A stretch of 64,000 nt of DNA from Streptomyces sp. RFCAC02 (GTDB lineage: Bacteria; Actinomycetota; Actinomycetes; Streptomycetales; Streptomycetaceae), in the NCBI RefSeq assembly GCF_004193175.1, contig NZ_SAUH01000001.1, forward strand, positions 4,931,501-4,995,500, written 5' to 3'. This document shows, in pieces, positions 53,591 to 61,951 of the stretch. The notes beneath the pieces were generated by a model. That model was not told where the DNA came from. It searched no databases and saw only the letters and a list, made by a program, of their open reading frames with translations. The position numbers and the translations under genes were made by a program. How positions within the stretch are numbered: position 1 is the first letter of the stretch; the number at the start of each line of letters is the position of its first letter.

Positions 53591-54264
53591 TGACGACGAC
53601 CCACGCCGCGGCCCCGCGCGAGCACGCCGACCGCGGGCCGCTCACCACCGACGAACTCGCGGCCCGGATCGCGCGCGACATCCCGCCCGGCGCCTACGTC
53701 AACCTCGGCATCGGACAGCCGACCCGGATCGCCGAGCACCTGCCGGCGGACGCGGGAATCGTCCTGCACACCGAGAACGGCATGCTCGGCATGGGGCCGG
53801 CGGCCACCGGCGACGAGGTGGACCCCGACCTCACCAACGCCGGGAAGGTGCCCGTCACGGAGCTGCCGGGCGCGGCGTACTTCCACCACGCCGACTCGTT
53901 CGCCATGATGCGGGGCGGCCACCTCGACGTGTGCGTCCTCGGCGCGTTCCAGGTCTCGCACCACGGCGACCTCGCCAACTGGCACACCGGCGACCCGGAC
54001 GCCGTCCCGGCCGTGGGAGGGGCGATGGACCTGGCGGTCGGCGCGCGGCGGGTGCTGGTGATGATGCGGCTGTTCACCCGCGACGGCGCCCCCAAGCTGG
54101 TGTCCGAATGCACCTGTCCGCTGACCGGTGCCGGCTGCGTGAGCCTCGTCTACACCGACCACGGTGTCTTCGAGCCGGGTCCCGACGGGGTGCGGGTGAA
54201 GGAGACGTACGGCATCACGGTGGCCGGGCTGCGCGAGCGGCTCCCCGTCGACCTCATCGGCTGA
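53590..54264 (+). CDS. 3-Oxoacid CoA-transferase subunit B
   Basis: 224 residues. The catalytic Glu lies in VLHTENGMLGMGP, the subunit-B SENG-type motif; YVNLGIGQPTRIAEHLP precedes it. It forms the enzyme with subunit A; thiolase and transferase together resemble the lower beta-ketoadipate pathway. Last gene of the IclR-controlled transcript. Confidence 0.9.
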   Translation: MTTTHAAAPREHADRGPLTTDELAARIARDIPPGAYVNLGIGQPTRIAEHLPADAGIVLHTENGMLGMGPAATGDEVDPDLTNAGKVPVTELPGAAYFHHADSFAMMRGGHLDVCVLGAFQVSHHGDLANWHTGDPDAVPAVGGAMDLAVGARRVLVMMRLFTRDGAPKLVSECTCPLTGAGCVSLVYTDHGVFEPGPDGVRVKETYGITVAGLRERLPVDLIG

Positions 54265-54289
54265 CCGGGGGCCGCTCGCGGGCGGGCGT

Positions 54290-54295
54290 TAGGAT
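54290..54295 (+). promoter_or_regulatory. -10 element TAGGAT, leaderless start of the TetR gene
   Basis: TAGGAT ends 6 bases before ATG 54302, so the regulator can be transcribed apart from the gentisate operon. Confidence 0.5.
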
Positions 54296-54301
54296 CCCGG
54301 C

Positions 54302-54910
54302 ATGGCGAACCTCCGACAGGCGCAGAAGCGGATGACGCGCCGCCTGCTGCTCGAGTCCGGGCTCGAGCTGTTCACGGCGAAGGGGTACGCCGCCACCACC
54401 GTCGACGACATCGCGACGGCCGCGGGCACCACCCGGGTGACGTTCTACGCCTACTTCCCGTCGCGCAGCGAGCTGATGCGGGCGCTCATCGACGAGCAGC
54501 TCAACGAGGCGCTGCAGCGCGTCCGTTCGCCCGAGCACGGCTCCACGGCCCAGGGCCTCGTGGACACCGTCGCCGCCGGGACGGCCGAGGCCATCGCGGA
54601 CTGGCTGCGGCGCACCGCCGAGGCGTGGCCGACGGTCCGGCCGATCATCCGCGTGGGCCGGGACGCCGCCGCGGTCGATCCGGAGCTGGCCGACCTCGTG
54701 GAGCGGTGGATGGCCGAGGCCATCGGCGACATCGAGGACGGGCTGACGGCCGCCGGACGTTTCGCGCCCCACCAGCGGCGGTTCCGCGGGGTGCTGGCGA
54801 TGGCCGAGCTGGACTACGTCGCCCAGCACTGGGACGGCGCCGACTGGAAGCTCACGCGCGGGCAGATGCTCGACGAGCTGGCCGCGAGCTGGACGCGGCT
54901 GCTGACCTGA
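54302..54910 (+). CDS. TetR family regulator, candidate controller of the hydrolase operon
   Basis: 202 residues. N-terminal TetR helix-turn-helix with TTVDDIATAAGTTRVTFYAYFPSRSELMRALI. The C-terminal domain (about 75-195) is a helical ligand pocket, with WKLTRGQMLDELAASWTRLL at the end. A terminator (54931-54960) follows and then the hydrolase operon. Its operator may be the near-palindrome at 55084-55107. Confidence 0.88.
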   Translation: MANLRQAQKRMTRRLLLESGLELFTAKGYAATTVDDIATAAGTTRVTFYAYFPSRSELMRALIDEQLNEALQRVRSPEHGSTAQGLVDTVAAGTAEAIADWLRRTAEAWPTVRPIIRVGRDAAAVDPELADLVERWMAEAIGDIEDGLTAAGRFAPHQRRFRGVLAMAELDYVAQHWDGADWKLTRGQMLDELAASWTRLLT

Positions 54911-54930
54911 CCTCGACCTGACCTGTTCCG

Positions 54931-54960
54931 ACCGGACCGGCCGCCGTGCGCCGGTCCGGT
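54931..54960. terminator. 10-bp hairpin after the TetR gene
   Basis: Arms 54931-54940 and 54951-54960 pair perfectly around a 10-base loop. Confidence 0.65.
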
Positions 54961-55083
54961 TCCCGTGGTGCCGTGACACGGCGCCCGTCTTCCGGCACCG
55001 CCATGCGCCGATGCCATGCCCGTTGCTCTGCATTCCCCCCATTTCGCAACCCCTCGTACGTTATTTTTTCTTGGTGTCCGTTT

Positions 55084-55115
55084 CATTGACGCTATGTAAA
55101 GTGAATGGCTAATGT
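55084..55115 (+). promoter_or_regulatory. Promoter and possible operator of the hydrolase operon
   Basis: TTGACG (55086-55091) and TAATGT (55110-55115) with an 18-base spacer lie in the most A/T-rich stretch of the window (about 55055-55115). CATTGAC (55084-55090) and GTGAATG (55101-55107) form an imperfect inverted repeat (one mismatch) across the spacer, where a repressor would block the promoter. Start codon 53 bases downstream. Confidence 0.55.
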
Positions 55116-55167
55116 GACAGCCACCGGGTGCGCCGACGCACCCCCACCGGACACGTGAGGGCCTCTC

Positions 55168-56142
55168 ATGAGCGCGAACAGCACCACCGTGAACACCGTC
55201 CTGGGCGCGGTGCCGGCCGACGAACTGGGCGTCGTCTCGGTCCATGAGGCGCTGCTGTCGGTGCTCCCCGGTGCCGAGCACGCGTACGACATCACCCTCG
55301 ACCGGGCCGAGATCTTCGAGACGCTGGCCGCCCGGCTGCGGGACTTCCGCGCACACGGCGGCGGCACGATCGTCGACAGCACCGGCATGTTCCACGGGCG
55401 GGACGTCCCGCTGTACGAGGCCCTGTCCCGCGCGACCGGCGTCCACATCGTCGCCTCGACCGGCCAGGGACCCGAGGAACTGCTCGGCGGGTACTTCCTC
55501 ACCCCGCAGACCAACCCGCCGACACCGTGGCCGGCCGACAGGTTCGCCGACCTCTTCGCCCGGGAGATCACCGAGGGCATGGTGGTCCCGCGCGTCGAGC
55601 GCCGCGGCCCCGCCGGCCTCGTGGCCACGGCCGCGACCCGTACCGGCCGGACGGCGACCGACGAGAGCCTGCTGCGCGGCGCGGCCCGGGCCGCCCTCGC
55701 CACCGGCGTCGCGCTGTCCGTCCGCCACGGCGCCGACGCCGCCGGCGACCTCGGCGTCGTCCTGGACGAAGGGCTGCCCGCCGACCGCGTCGCCGTCGGC
55801 GGCCTCGACCGCCAGGACGCCGTGGCCGCCGGCGCGCCCGAGCGGATCGCCGGCCTCGGCGCCCGCGTCGTGCTCGACCACGTCGGCACCGAGGACGCCG
55901 GGCACCTCACCGACGCCGAACGCGCCGACCTGGTCACCGGTCTCGTGCGGGCCGGCTTCGGCGACCGGATCCTGCTGTCGAGCAGCGCGACCGGGGTGGC
56001 GAAGGGCCACCCGGCCACCGGCACGCCGTACAGCCACGTCCTGACCGCCTTCGTGCCGCTGCTGACCGCGCGCGGCCTCGACGGCGACGATGTGCGGCGG
56101 ATCCTCGTCGCCAACCCGCGCGACCTGCTCGCGACGCGCTGA
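55168..56142 (+). CDS. Phosphotriesterase-family protein without metal ligands (pseudoenzyme)
   Basis: 324 residues with the same plan as the next gene: VNTVLGAVPADELGVVSVHE at the start, GGGTIVDSTGMFHGRDV, TGVHIVASTGQ, and ILVANPRDLL at the end. Aligned with its neighbour, the metal site has decayed: the second His of HxH is Ala28, the bridging Lys is Ala153, the first barrel His is Arg186 (His187 adjacent), the second is Gly212, and the catalytic Asp is Ser273. It cannot be a normal binuclear hydrolase. The frame is intact and protein-like, so it is probably kept for a structural or regulatory role, perhaps as partner of the next gene. Confidence 0.85.
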   Translation: MSANSTTVNTVLGAVPADELGVVSVHEALLSVLPGAEHAYDITLDRAEIFETLAARLRDFRAHGGGTIVDSTGMFHGRDVPLYEALSRATGVHIVASTGQGPEELLGGYFLTPQTNPPTPWPADRFADLFAREITEGMVVPRVERRGPAGLVATAATRTGRTATDESLLRGAARAALATGVALSVRHGADAAGDLGVVLDEGLPADRVAVGGLDRQDAVAAGAPERIAGLGARVVLDHVGTEDAGHLTDAERADLVTGLVRAGFGDRILLSSSATGVAKGHPATGTPYSHVLTAFVPLLTARGLDGDDVRRILVANPRDLLATR

Positions 56143-56191
56143 GCGCACCGGTCCCGACGACCGTCAAGTCCTCTTCCCGAAGGTGAGTGTT

Positions 56192-57148
56192 GTGTCGAGA
56201 GTGAACACCGTGCTGGGGCCGGTCCCCGCCGAGGAACTGGGTTTCGTGGCCGTCCACGAGCACATCGGGTACGGCATGCCCGGCTCCGAGCTGGACACCA
56301 CGTGGTGGAAGACCCCCGAGCAGCGCTACGAGGAGACTGTCCCCAAGCTGCGCAGGTTCCACGAACTCGGCGGCGGCACCCTCGTCGACGTGACCGGCAT
56401 CTGCAACGGCCGTGACGTCGACCACTACCGGTCCCTGTCCGCGAAGACGGGCGTCCACATCGTCGCCTGCACCGGCTTCGTCGGCGGCGACACCGCGCTG
56501 CCGCACTTCGCGCGCGCCGAGGTCGACTACCTCACGCGGCAGTTCGTCCACGAGATCACCGTCGGTATCGGCGGCACCGGCAGCCTCGCCGGCGTCATCA
56601 AGGTCGGCGTGAGCCGCGGCGGCCGCATGACGGAGCTCGACAAGCGCATCTACCGCGCAGCGGCCCGCGCCTCGCTCACCACGGGCGTACCGATCCTCAC
56701 CCACCTCGCGATCGACGCCGAGAACGCCGTCGCGATCTTCGAGGAGGAGGGCCTGCCGCTGGACCGCGTGCTGTTCGGGCACGTGGACGACGGCGTGAAC
56801 GCCGAGCGCACGCGCGACGTCTGGATCGCCGAGCAGGGCGGCCGCATCGGCTTCGACACGTTCGGCTACGAGACCGAGCTGCCCGACCCGCCGTTCTGGG
56901 CACGGCCGCGCAAGGAACGCCTCGACCACTTCCTGCGGTTCATCGACGGGGGCCGCCGCCTGGGGCAGGTCCTCGCCTCCGCCGACGCCAACTGCAGCCC
57001 GCTCGGCTGGCCGGGCGTCGAGGGCCACACCGTCAACTACCTCTTCGACGAGCTCATCCCCGACCTGCGCGCGGCCGGTCTGGACGAGGCCGCCATCCGG
57101 ACCGTCTTCGTCGACAACCCCGCCGGCTTCCTGACCATCCAGAAGTGA
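56192..57148 (+). CDS. Phosphotriesterase-family metal-dependent hydrolase (PLL-like)
   Basis: 318 residues from GTG 56192, with GAAGGTGAG placed before it (GTG 56183 and 56201 are alternatives). A complete binuclear site: His22 and His24 (VHEHIG), bridging Lys137 (VIKVG), His171 (LTHLA), His197 (FGHVDD) and Asp265 (ASADAN). The family includes phosphotriesterases and lactonases; the natural reaction is more probably opening of a lactone or cleavage of an ester. It follows the pseudoenzyme by 49 bases. Confidence 0.88.
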   Translation: MSRVNTVLGPVPAEELGFVAVHEHIGYGMPGSELDTTWWKTPEQRYEETVPKLRRFHELGGGTLVDVTGICNGRDVDHYRSLSAKTGVHIVACTGFVGGDTALPHFARAEVDYLTRQFVHEITVGIGGTGSLAGVIKVGVSRGGRMTELDKRIYRAAARASLTTGVPILTHLAIDAENAVAIFEEEGLPLDRVLFGHVDDGVNAERTRDVWIAEQGGRIGFDTFGYETELPDPPFWARPRKERLDHFLRFIDGGRRLGQVLASADANCSPLGWPGVEGHTVNYLFDELIPDLRAAGLDEAAIRTVFVDNPAGFLTIQK

Positions 57149-57161
57149 GAGAGACCGAACC

Positions 57162-58277
57162 ATGCACTCCTCGGACCTGAAAAACCTGAAGGTCGCGATC
57201 GTCGGCGCCGGATACGGCGGCGCCGCGGCGGCCAAGGCCCTGGGCCTGCTGGGTGCGCGCGTCGACGTCTACGAGCAGGCGAACCGGATCCGCGAGGTCG
57301 GCGCCGGCATCGGCCTGCGTCCCGCCACCATCAACCGGTTCCGCCAGTGGGGCATCTTCGACGCGATCGACCGCGTCAGCTCGCCCAGCGAGTACTTCGA
57401 GATCCTCACCGCGACCGGTGAGCCGATCACGAAGGAGACCTGGCCCGCGGACGGGGATCAGACCCGCACCCACCTGATCCACCGCGGCGACTTCATCGAC
57501 GCCCTCCTGGGCGTGCTGCCCGAGGGCGTCCTCCACCTCGGCCACAGGCTCCGGGCCGTCGAGGACAGGGGCGACGGCGCCACCCTCGTCTTCGCGGACG
57601 GCAGGACCGTCGACGCGGACCTCGTCGTGGGCGCCGACGGCATCAAGTCGGTCGTGCGGCAGCGGCTGTTCAGCGACAAGGGGCCGGTGTTCTCCGGCGA
57701 GCACGCCTACCGCGCCGTCATCTCCCTGGACGACGCCCACGGCATGGTCGCCGACGACAACCTCCGCATGTACATCGGCAGGGGGACGAAGGTCTACCTG
57801 CTGCCGCTCCGGCACCGCAACCAGGTGTCGTTCGACATCACCGCCCTGTGCCCGGACGGCACCTGGACGCCCAGCGTCACCAAGGACGACCTGCTGCGGA
57901 CGGTCCGCGGCTTCGACGAACGCCTCGTGCGCATCACGCGCGGCCTCGACATGGACACCGTCAACATCCGCGCCGTGTACGACATCGACCCCATCGACAC
58001 CTGGCACTCGGACTCCGTCGTCCTTGTCGGCGACGCCGCCCACTCGATGCTCCACCACCAGGGCCAGGGCGCGAACTCGGCCATCGAGGACGCGGGCGCG
58101 CTCGCCGACGCCCTGCGCGACGCCGCGTCCGTGACCGAAGCCCTCGCCCGGTACCAGGCCACCCGCAAACCCGTGACCGACACGCTGCAGGCCGTCTCCC
58201 GCCAGGGCTGGACCGAGGACGAGATCGACGAGGTCTTCCCCGGCCAGCGGCCCGCGGCCGCCGCCGTGAAGGAGTGA
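57162..58277 (+). CDS. FAD-dependent monooxygenase (salicylate hydroxylase-like)
   Basis: 371 residues. KVAIVGAGYGGAAAAKALGL (FAD), GAGIGLRPATINRFRQWGI, LVVGADGIKSVVRQRL (DG motif) and VVLVGDAAHSMLHHQGQGAN. It would hydroxylate an aromatic or ring substrate with NAD(P)H and O2. Located inside the hydrolase operon; it may produce the hydroxylated compound that the hydrolases then open or deacylate. Confidence 0.88.
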   Translation: MHSSDLKNLKVAIVGAGYGGAAAAKALGLLGARVDVYEQANRIREVGAGIGLRPATINRFRQWGIFDAIDRVSSPSEYFEILTATGEPITKETWPADGDQTRTHLIHRGDFIDALLGVLPEGVLHLGHRLRAVEDRGDGATLVFADGRTVDADLVVGADGIKSVVRQRLFSDKGPVFSGEHAYRAVISLDDAHGMVADDNLRMYIGRGTKVYLLPLRHRNQVSFDITALCPDGTWTPSVTKDDLLRTVRGFDERLVRITRGLDMDTVNIRAVYDIDPIDTWHSDSVVLVGDAAHSMLHHQGQGANSAIEDAGALADALRDAASVTEALARYQATRKPVTDTLQAVSRQGWTEDEIDEVFPGQRPAAAAVKE

Positions 58278-58284
58278 CGTCGTC

Positions 58285-59211
58285 ATGCCGCTGCACCCCG
58301 AGATCGCCGCGTTCATCGCCGCCCTGCCCGCCCCGCCCGGCGGCCCGCTCGACCCGGCCGCCCTGCGCGCCGCCGAGGAGGCGCACGTCACCCCCGAGGG
58401 GGAACGCCGCCCGCTGCACGCCGTGGCGGACACGACCGCGCGGACCGCATCCGGCGACGTGCCGGTACGGATCTACACGCCGACCGCCGCCGACCGCCAC
58501 GGCCTGCTCGTGTACTTCCACGGCGGCGCCTTCTTCCTCGGCAGCCTGGAGACCCACGACCACGTGGCACGCTCACTGGCGGCGGAGACCGGGCTCAAGG
58601 TCGTCTCCGTGGGCTACCGCCGCGCGCCCGAGGCCCCCTTCCCCGCCGGGCTCGACGACTGCCACGCCGTCGTGCGCTGGGCCGCCGCCGAGGGCGGCCG
58701 GCTCCTCGGCTGGGACGGCGCCACCCTGGCCGTCGCCGGGGACAGCTCCGGCGGGAACTTCGCCGCCGCCGTCGCGGCCGGGGCGTACGACGAGGGCTTC
58801 GGCGGGATCACCCACCAGATCCTCTACTACCCGTCCCTCGACCTGGACTTCGACACCGACCGCTACCCGTCGCTGCGCGAGAACGCCGTCGGCTACGGGC
58901 TGGAGACGGCCGGCCTCGCGCCGTTCAACGCCTTCTACCTCGACAGCGGCGCCGACCCCGCCGACCCGCTCGTCTCCCCGGTCAAGCGGGCCGACCTCGC
59001 CGGGCTGCCGCCCGCGCTCGTCGTCACCGCCGAGTTCGACCCGCTGCGCGACGAGGGCGAGCTGTACGCCCGCCGGCTGCGGGAGGCCGGCGTGCCGGCG
59101 GTCGTGCGCCGCGTCGCCGGGGCGAACCACGGATTCGTCCAGAACTTCCCGCACATCCCCGAGTTCCGCGAGGTCTTCGCCGCCACCCGCGACTTCCTCG
59201 CCGGGCACTGA
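58285..59211 (+). CDS. Alpha/beta hydrolase, hormone-sensitive-lipase family esterase
   Basis: 308 residues. Oxyanion motif YFHGGAFFLGS, nucleophile Ser in AGDSSGGNFAAA, the Asp of VVTAEFDPLRDEGE and the His of GANHGFVQNF complete the HSL triad. An esterase for short acyl esters, acting in the cytoplasm. It is 7 bases after the monooxygenase. Confidence 0.9.
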   Translation: MPLHPEIAAFIAALPAPPGGPLDPAALRAAEEAHVTPEGERRPLHAVADTTARTASGDVPVRIYTPTAADRHGLLVYFHGGAFFLGSLETHDHVARSLAAETGLKVVSVGYRRAPEAPFPAGLDDCHAVVRWAAAEGGRLLGWDGATLAVAGDSSGGNFAAAVAAGAYDEGFGGITHQILYYPSLDLDFDTDRYPSLRENAVGYGLETAGLAPFNAFYLDSGADPADPLVSPVKRADLAGLPPALVVTAEFDPLRDEGELYARRLREAGVPAVVRRVAGANHGFVQNFPHIPEFREVFAATRDFLAGH

Positions 59212-59243
59212 CGAGGACCGGGCACGAGTCAGGAGAGAGGGCC

Positions 59244-60206
59244 ATGACGCCGGAAGGCACCGTCCACCCCGTGGTCTCGCCGTGGGGCCGCTTCGGTCTG
59301 TACAGCTTCTTCATCGACGCGCCCGAGCCGGCGATCGTCGACACCGGGATCGCGTCGTCGCCCGCCGAGGGCATCGTCCCGGCCCTCGCGGCGATCGGGC
59401 GCCGCGTCGAGGACGTGCGGTGGATCCTGCTCACGCACGGGCACATCGACCACATCGGCGGGGCGCACGCCCTGTGGGAACTCACCGGCCGGCGCGCGCG
59501 GGTCGTCATCCACGAGGCCGACGCGCCGATGCTCCGCTCACGGCAGGCCCACGTGGCGGAGTACCGCGCGGGACGCGGCCGGTACCTGCGCGATCCCGGG
59601 GGAGAGGCCCGGGTCGCGGCGGCGGCGGACGCCGTCATCTCCGGCGAGATGGAACCCACCCTGCTCGTCAGGGGCGGCGAGACCCTCTCCCTCGGCGGCG
59701 GCATCACCGTCTCCGTGCACGCCCTCCCGGGCCACACCCCCGGCTCGGTCGCCTACGTCATCGACGGCCGGCGCGCCGCGTTCACCGGCGACGCCGTACA
59801 GGTCCACGGAGCCGCCAACGGCTTCCCCGGCTACACCGACCCGGCGGCCTACCGCGCCGGCCTCGAACACCTCCGCGACGAGATCCGCCCGCTGAACCTC
59901 TACCTCGGGCACCCCTACCGCCGCGCGGACGGCACCCCGTACGGCGTCGAACTCGACGAGGCGCAGGCCCGGGAAGCCCTCACCCACAGCCTCGACGCCG
60001 AACGCCGCATCGCCGCCGCCGCCCGCGCCTGCCTGGAGGCCGGGCCGCGGGAGACGGACTCGCCGTACTCCCCCTTCGCGCCCGTCGCGGCCGCGCTCGG
60101 CTACACGGGCGACCCGACGCTCGAACCGTCACCGTTCTTCACCTCGCTGCACGGCTACCGCATGCAGCACAACAGGACCGCGCAGCACAGGAGTCACCGA
60201 TCATGA
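59244..60206 (+). CDS. MBL-fold metallo-hydrolase
   Basis: 320 residues. The zinc motif THGHIDH (64-70), HALPGHTPGSVAYVIDG, AFTGDAVQVH and LYLGHPYRR give the full metallo-beta-lactamase-fold ligand set. It could be a lactonase or thioesterase. It is preceded by AGGAGAGAGG, a strong ribosome binding site, and overlaps the next gene by ATGA. Confidence 0.9.
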   Translation: MTPEGTVHPVVSPWGRFGLYSFFIDAPEPAIVDTGIASSPAEGIVPALAAIGRRVEDVRWILLTHGHIDHIGGAHALWELTGRRARVVIHEADAPMLRSRQAHVAEYRAGRGRYLRDPGGEARVAAAADAVISGEMEPTLLVRGGETLSLGGGITVSVHALPGHTPGSVAYVIDGRRAAFTGDAVQVHGAANGFPGYTDPAAYRAGLEHLRDEIRPLNLYLGHPYRRADGTPYGVELDEAQAREALTHSLDAERRIAAAARACLEAGPRETDSPYSPFAPVAAALGYTGDPTLEPSPFFTSLHGYRMQHNRTAQHRSHRS

Positions 60207-61951
60207 CCGACCTCCGGACGATACGGGCGGGCGAGCGGACCATCGCCGTCCGCAAGGACCTGCGGGCGCCGATGCGCGACGGCGTCGAACTCGCCCTGGA
60301 CGCCTACCACGGCCTGGACGACACGCCGCGCCCCGCCCTGATCGCGATGAGCGCCTACGGCAAGGAACTGCAGGCCCTCGCCCTCACCACACCGCCGCAG
60401 CGCAGGCCGAGCCCGATGTGGGACGGCTGCATCGAGGCCGGCGACATCGCCCGCGTCGTGCGGGAGGGCTACGTCCACGTCATCGGCGACATGCGCGGCA
60501 CGGGCGACTCGGGCGGCGTCATGATCGGCAACTACAACGCGGGCGGCGTGCCCCAGGGCCGGGACCTGTACGACGTGGTCGAGTGGGTCGCCGCCCAGCC
60601 GTGGTGCGACGGCAACGTCGGCATGATCGGCATCTCGTACTTCGGCTCCATGCAGGTGCTCGCCGCGGCCGAGCGCCCGCCGCACCTGAAGGCCGTCTTC
60701 GTCAGCGGGGGGCACTTCGACTTCTACGAGACGACGTACCACGGCGGGATCATGTGGTTCATGCCGCGTGCCGCGCGCGAGGGACGCGGCGGCGACTCCG
60801 GCATCGCGCACACCGACGTCAGGTCCCGCATGCAGGCGGTGCACAGCCCCGAGGAGCTGCGGAGACGCGTCGACGAGCGGCTGGCCGACCCGGACGTGGC
60901 GGCGTGGCCGAACCTCGTCCATGTGCTGAAATACCCGAAGAACCGCGAGTTCTGGTTCGACATCGTGCTGAACCCCCTCGACGGCGACTGGTACGAGGAG
61001 CGCAACCCGGTCAACCTCGCCCGGAACATCGACATACCGGTCTATCTGCAGATCGACCAGGGCCGCGGCTGGACGGTCGACGGCCACATCGAGCTGTTCG
61101 ACGTGCTCAAGGGGCCGAAGAAGCTGGACATCGGCTCCTACCCGCCGATGCAGTCGCGCCCCTGGATCGAGGAGCACGACAAGATGTTCCGCTGGTACGA
61201 GTACTGGCTCAAGGGCGTCGACAACGGGATCATGGACGAGCCTGCCGTCAGCGTCTTCGTGGAGGGCTCGCGCGAGGTCGTCACGGCGGCGCAGTGGCCC
61301 CCGAAGGAGATCGCGTACCGGTCCCTGCACCTGCGGCCGCGCCACAGGCTGTCCTTCGAGCCGGAGCACATGGGCGCCGAGCACGCCGCGCCCGACGGCT
61401 TCTACCAGGCGCCGCTCACCGTCACCGACACGGTCCAGGTGCTCTCCTGGCGCACCGAGCCGTTCGACGCCCCCACCGAACTGATCGGCAGCGGCGCGGC
61501 GCACCTGTTCGCCGAGATCGACCAGGACGACACCAACTTCATCCTGCGCCTGTGGGACGAGGCACCGGGCGGCGGCCGGCAGCTCATCACCAGCGGCTAC
61601 CTCAAGGCGTCCCACCGCGAACTCGACACGGAGCGCACCACCGAGGGCGACCCGTACCACCCGCACACGCGGGCGGTGCCGGTGGAGCCGGGGGCGATCG
61701 AGGAGTACGTGCTGCGGCTCTATCCGTTCGCGGCGACCCTGCTGCCGGGACACCGCCTGGTGGCGGAACTGTCGAACGACGAGCCCCTGGCCGACGCGCA
61801 CAACGCGCTGCTGCCGCCGGACGCGTTCCACCTGCCGGTGGGCCGCCCCGTGACCCACAAGATCTACCGCGACGCGGCACACCCGTCCCGCCTGGTCCTT
61901 CCGTTCACGGAACCCTCGGCACGGAACGCGCCACGACCGCGCTCCGAGTGA
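60203..61951 (+). CDS. CocE/NonD-family hydrolase with atypical catalytic site
   Basis: 582 residues. The X-Pro dipeptidyl-peptidase S15/CocE layout is clear: MRDGVELALDAYHG, VHVIGDMRGTGDSGG, nucleophile Ser145 in GMIGISYFGS, and a C-terminal jelly-roll domain (about 350-560). Two usual triad partners seem absent: the GWYD-type Asp region reads LQIDQGRGWTVDG and the GP..H region reads IGSYPPMQSRPW. Either another Asp/His takes over (EEHDKMFRWYEY is nearby) or it is a divergent form. Last gene of the operon. Confidence 0.82.
   Translation: MTDLRTIRAGERTIAVRKDLRAPMRDGVELALDAYHGLDDTPRPALIAMSAYGKELQALALTTPPQRRPSPMWDGCIEAGDIARVVREGYVHVIGDMRGTGDSGGVMIGNYNAGGVPQGRDLYDVVEWVAAQPWCDGNVGMIGISYFGSMQVLAAAERPPHLKAVFVSGGHFDFYETTYHGGIMWFMPRAAREGRGGDSGIAHTDVRSRMQAVHSPEELRRRVDERLADPDVAAWPNLVHVLKYPKNREFWFDIVLNPLDGDWYEERNPVNLARNIDIPVYLQIDQGRGWTVDGHIELFDVLKGPKKLDIGSYPPMQSRPWIEEHDKMFRWYEYWLKGVDNGIMDEPAVSVFVEGSREVVTAAQWPPKEIAYRSLHLRPRHRLSFEPEHMGAEHAAPDGFYQAPLTVTDTVQVLSWRTEPFDAPTELIGSGAAHLFAEIDQDDTNFILRLWDEAPGGGRQLITSGYLKASHRELDTERTTEGDPYHPHTRAVPVEPGAIEEYVLRLYPFAATLLPGHRLVAELSNDEPLADAHNALLPPDAFHLPVGRPVTHKIYRDAAHPSRLVLPFTEPSARNAPRPRSE

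Noticed and set aside
57848..60202. Upstream 785 codons of the long frame that ends with the CocE gene
   Set aside because: This part is an out-of-frame shadow of the monooxygenase, esterase and MBL genes, with Pro/Arg-rich sequence; only 60203 onward is protein-like.
47824..61951. Secondary-metabolite biosynthetic cluster
   Set aside because: No PKS, NRPS, terpene synthase or RiPP genes are present; enzymes and regulators are catabolic in type.
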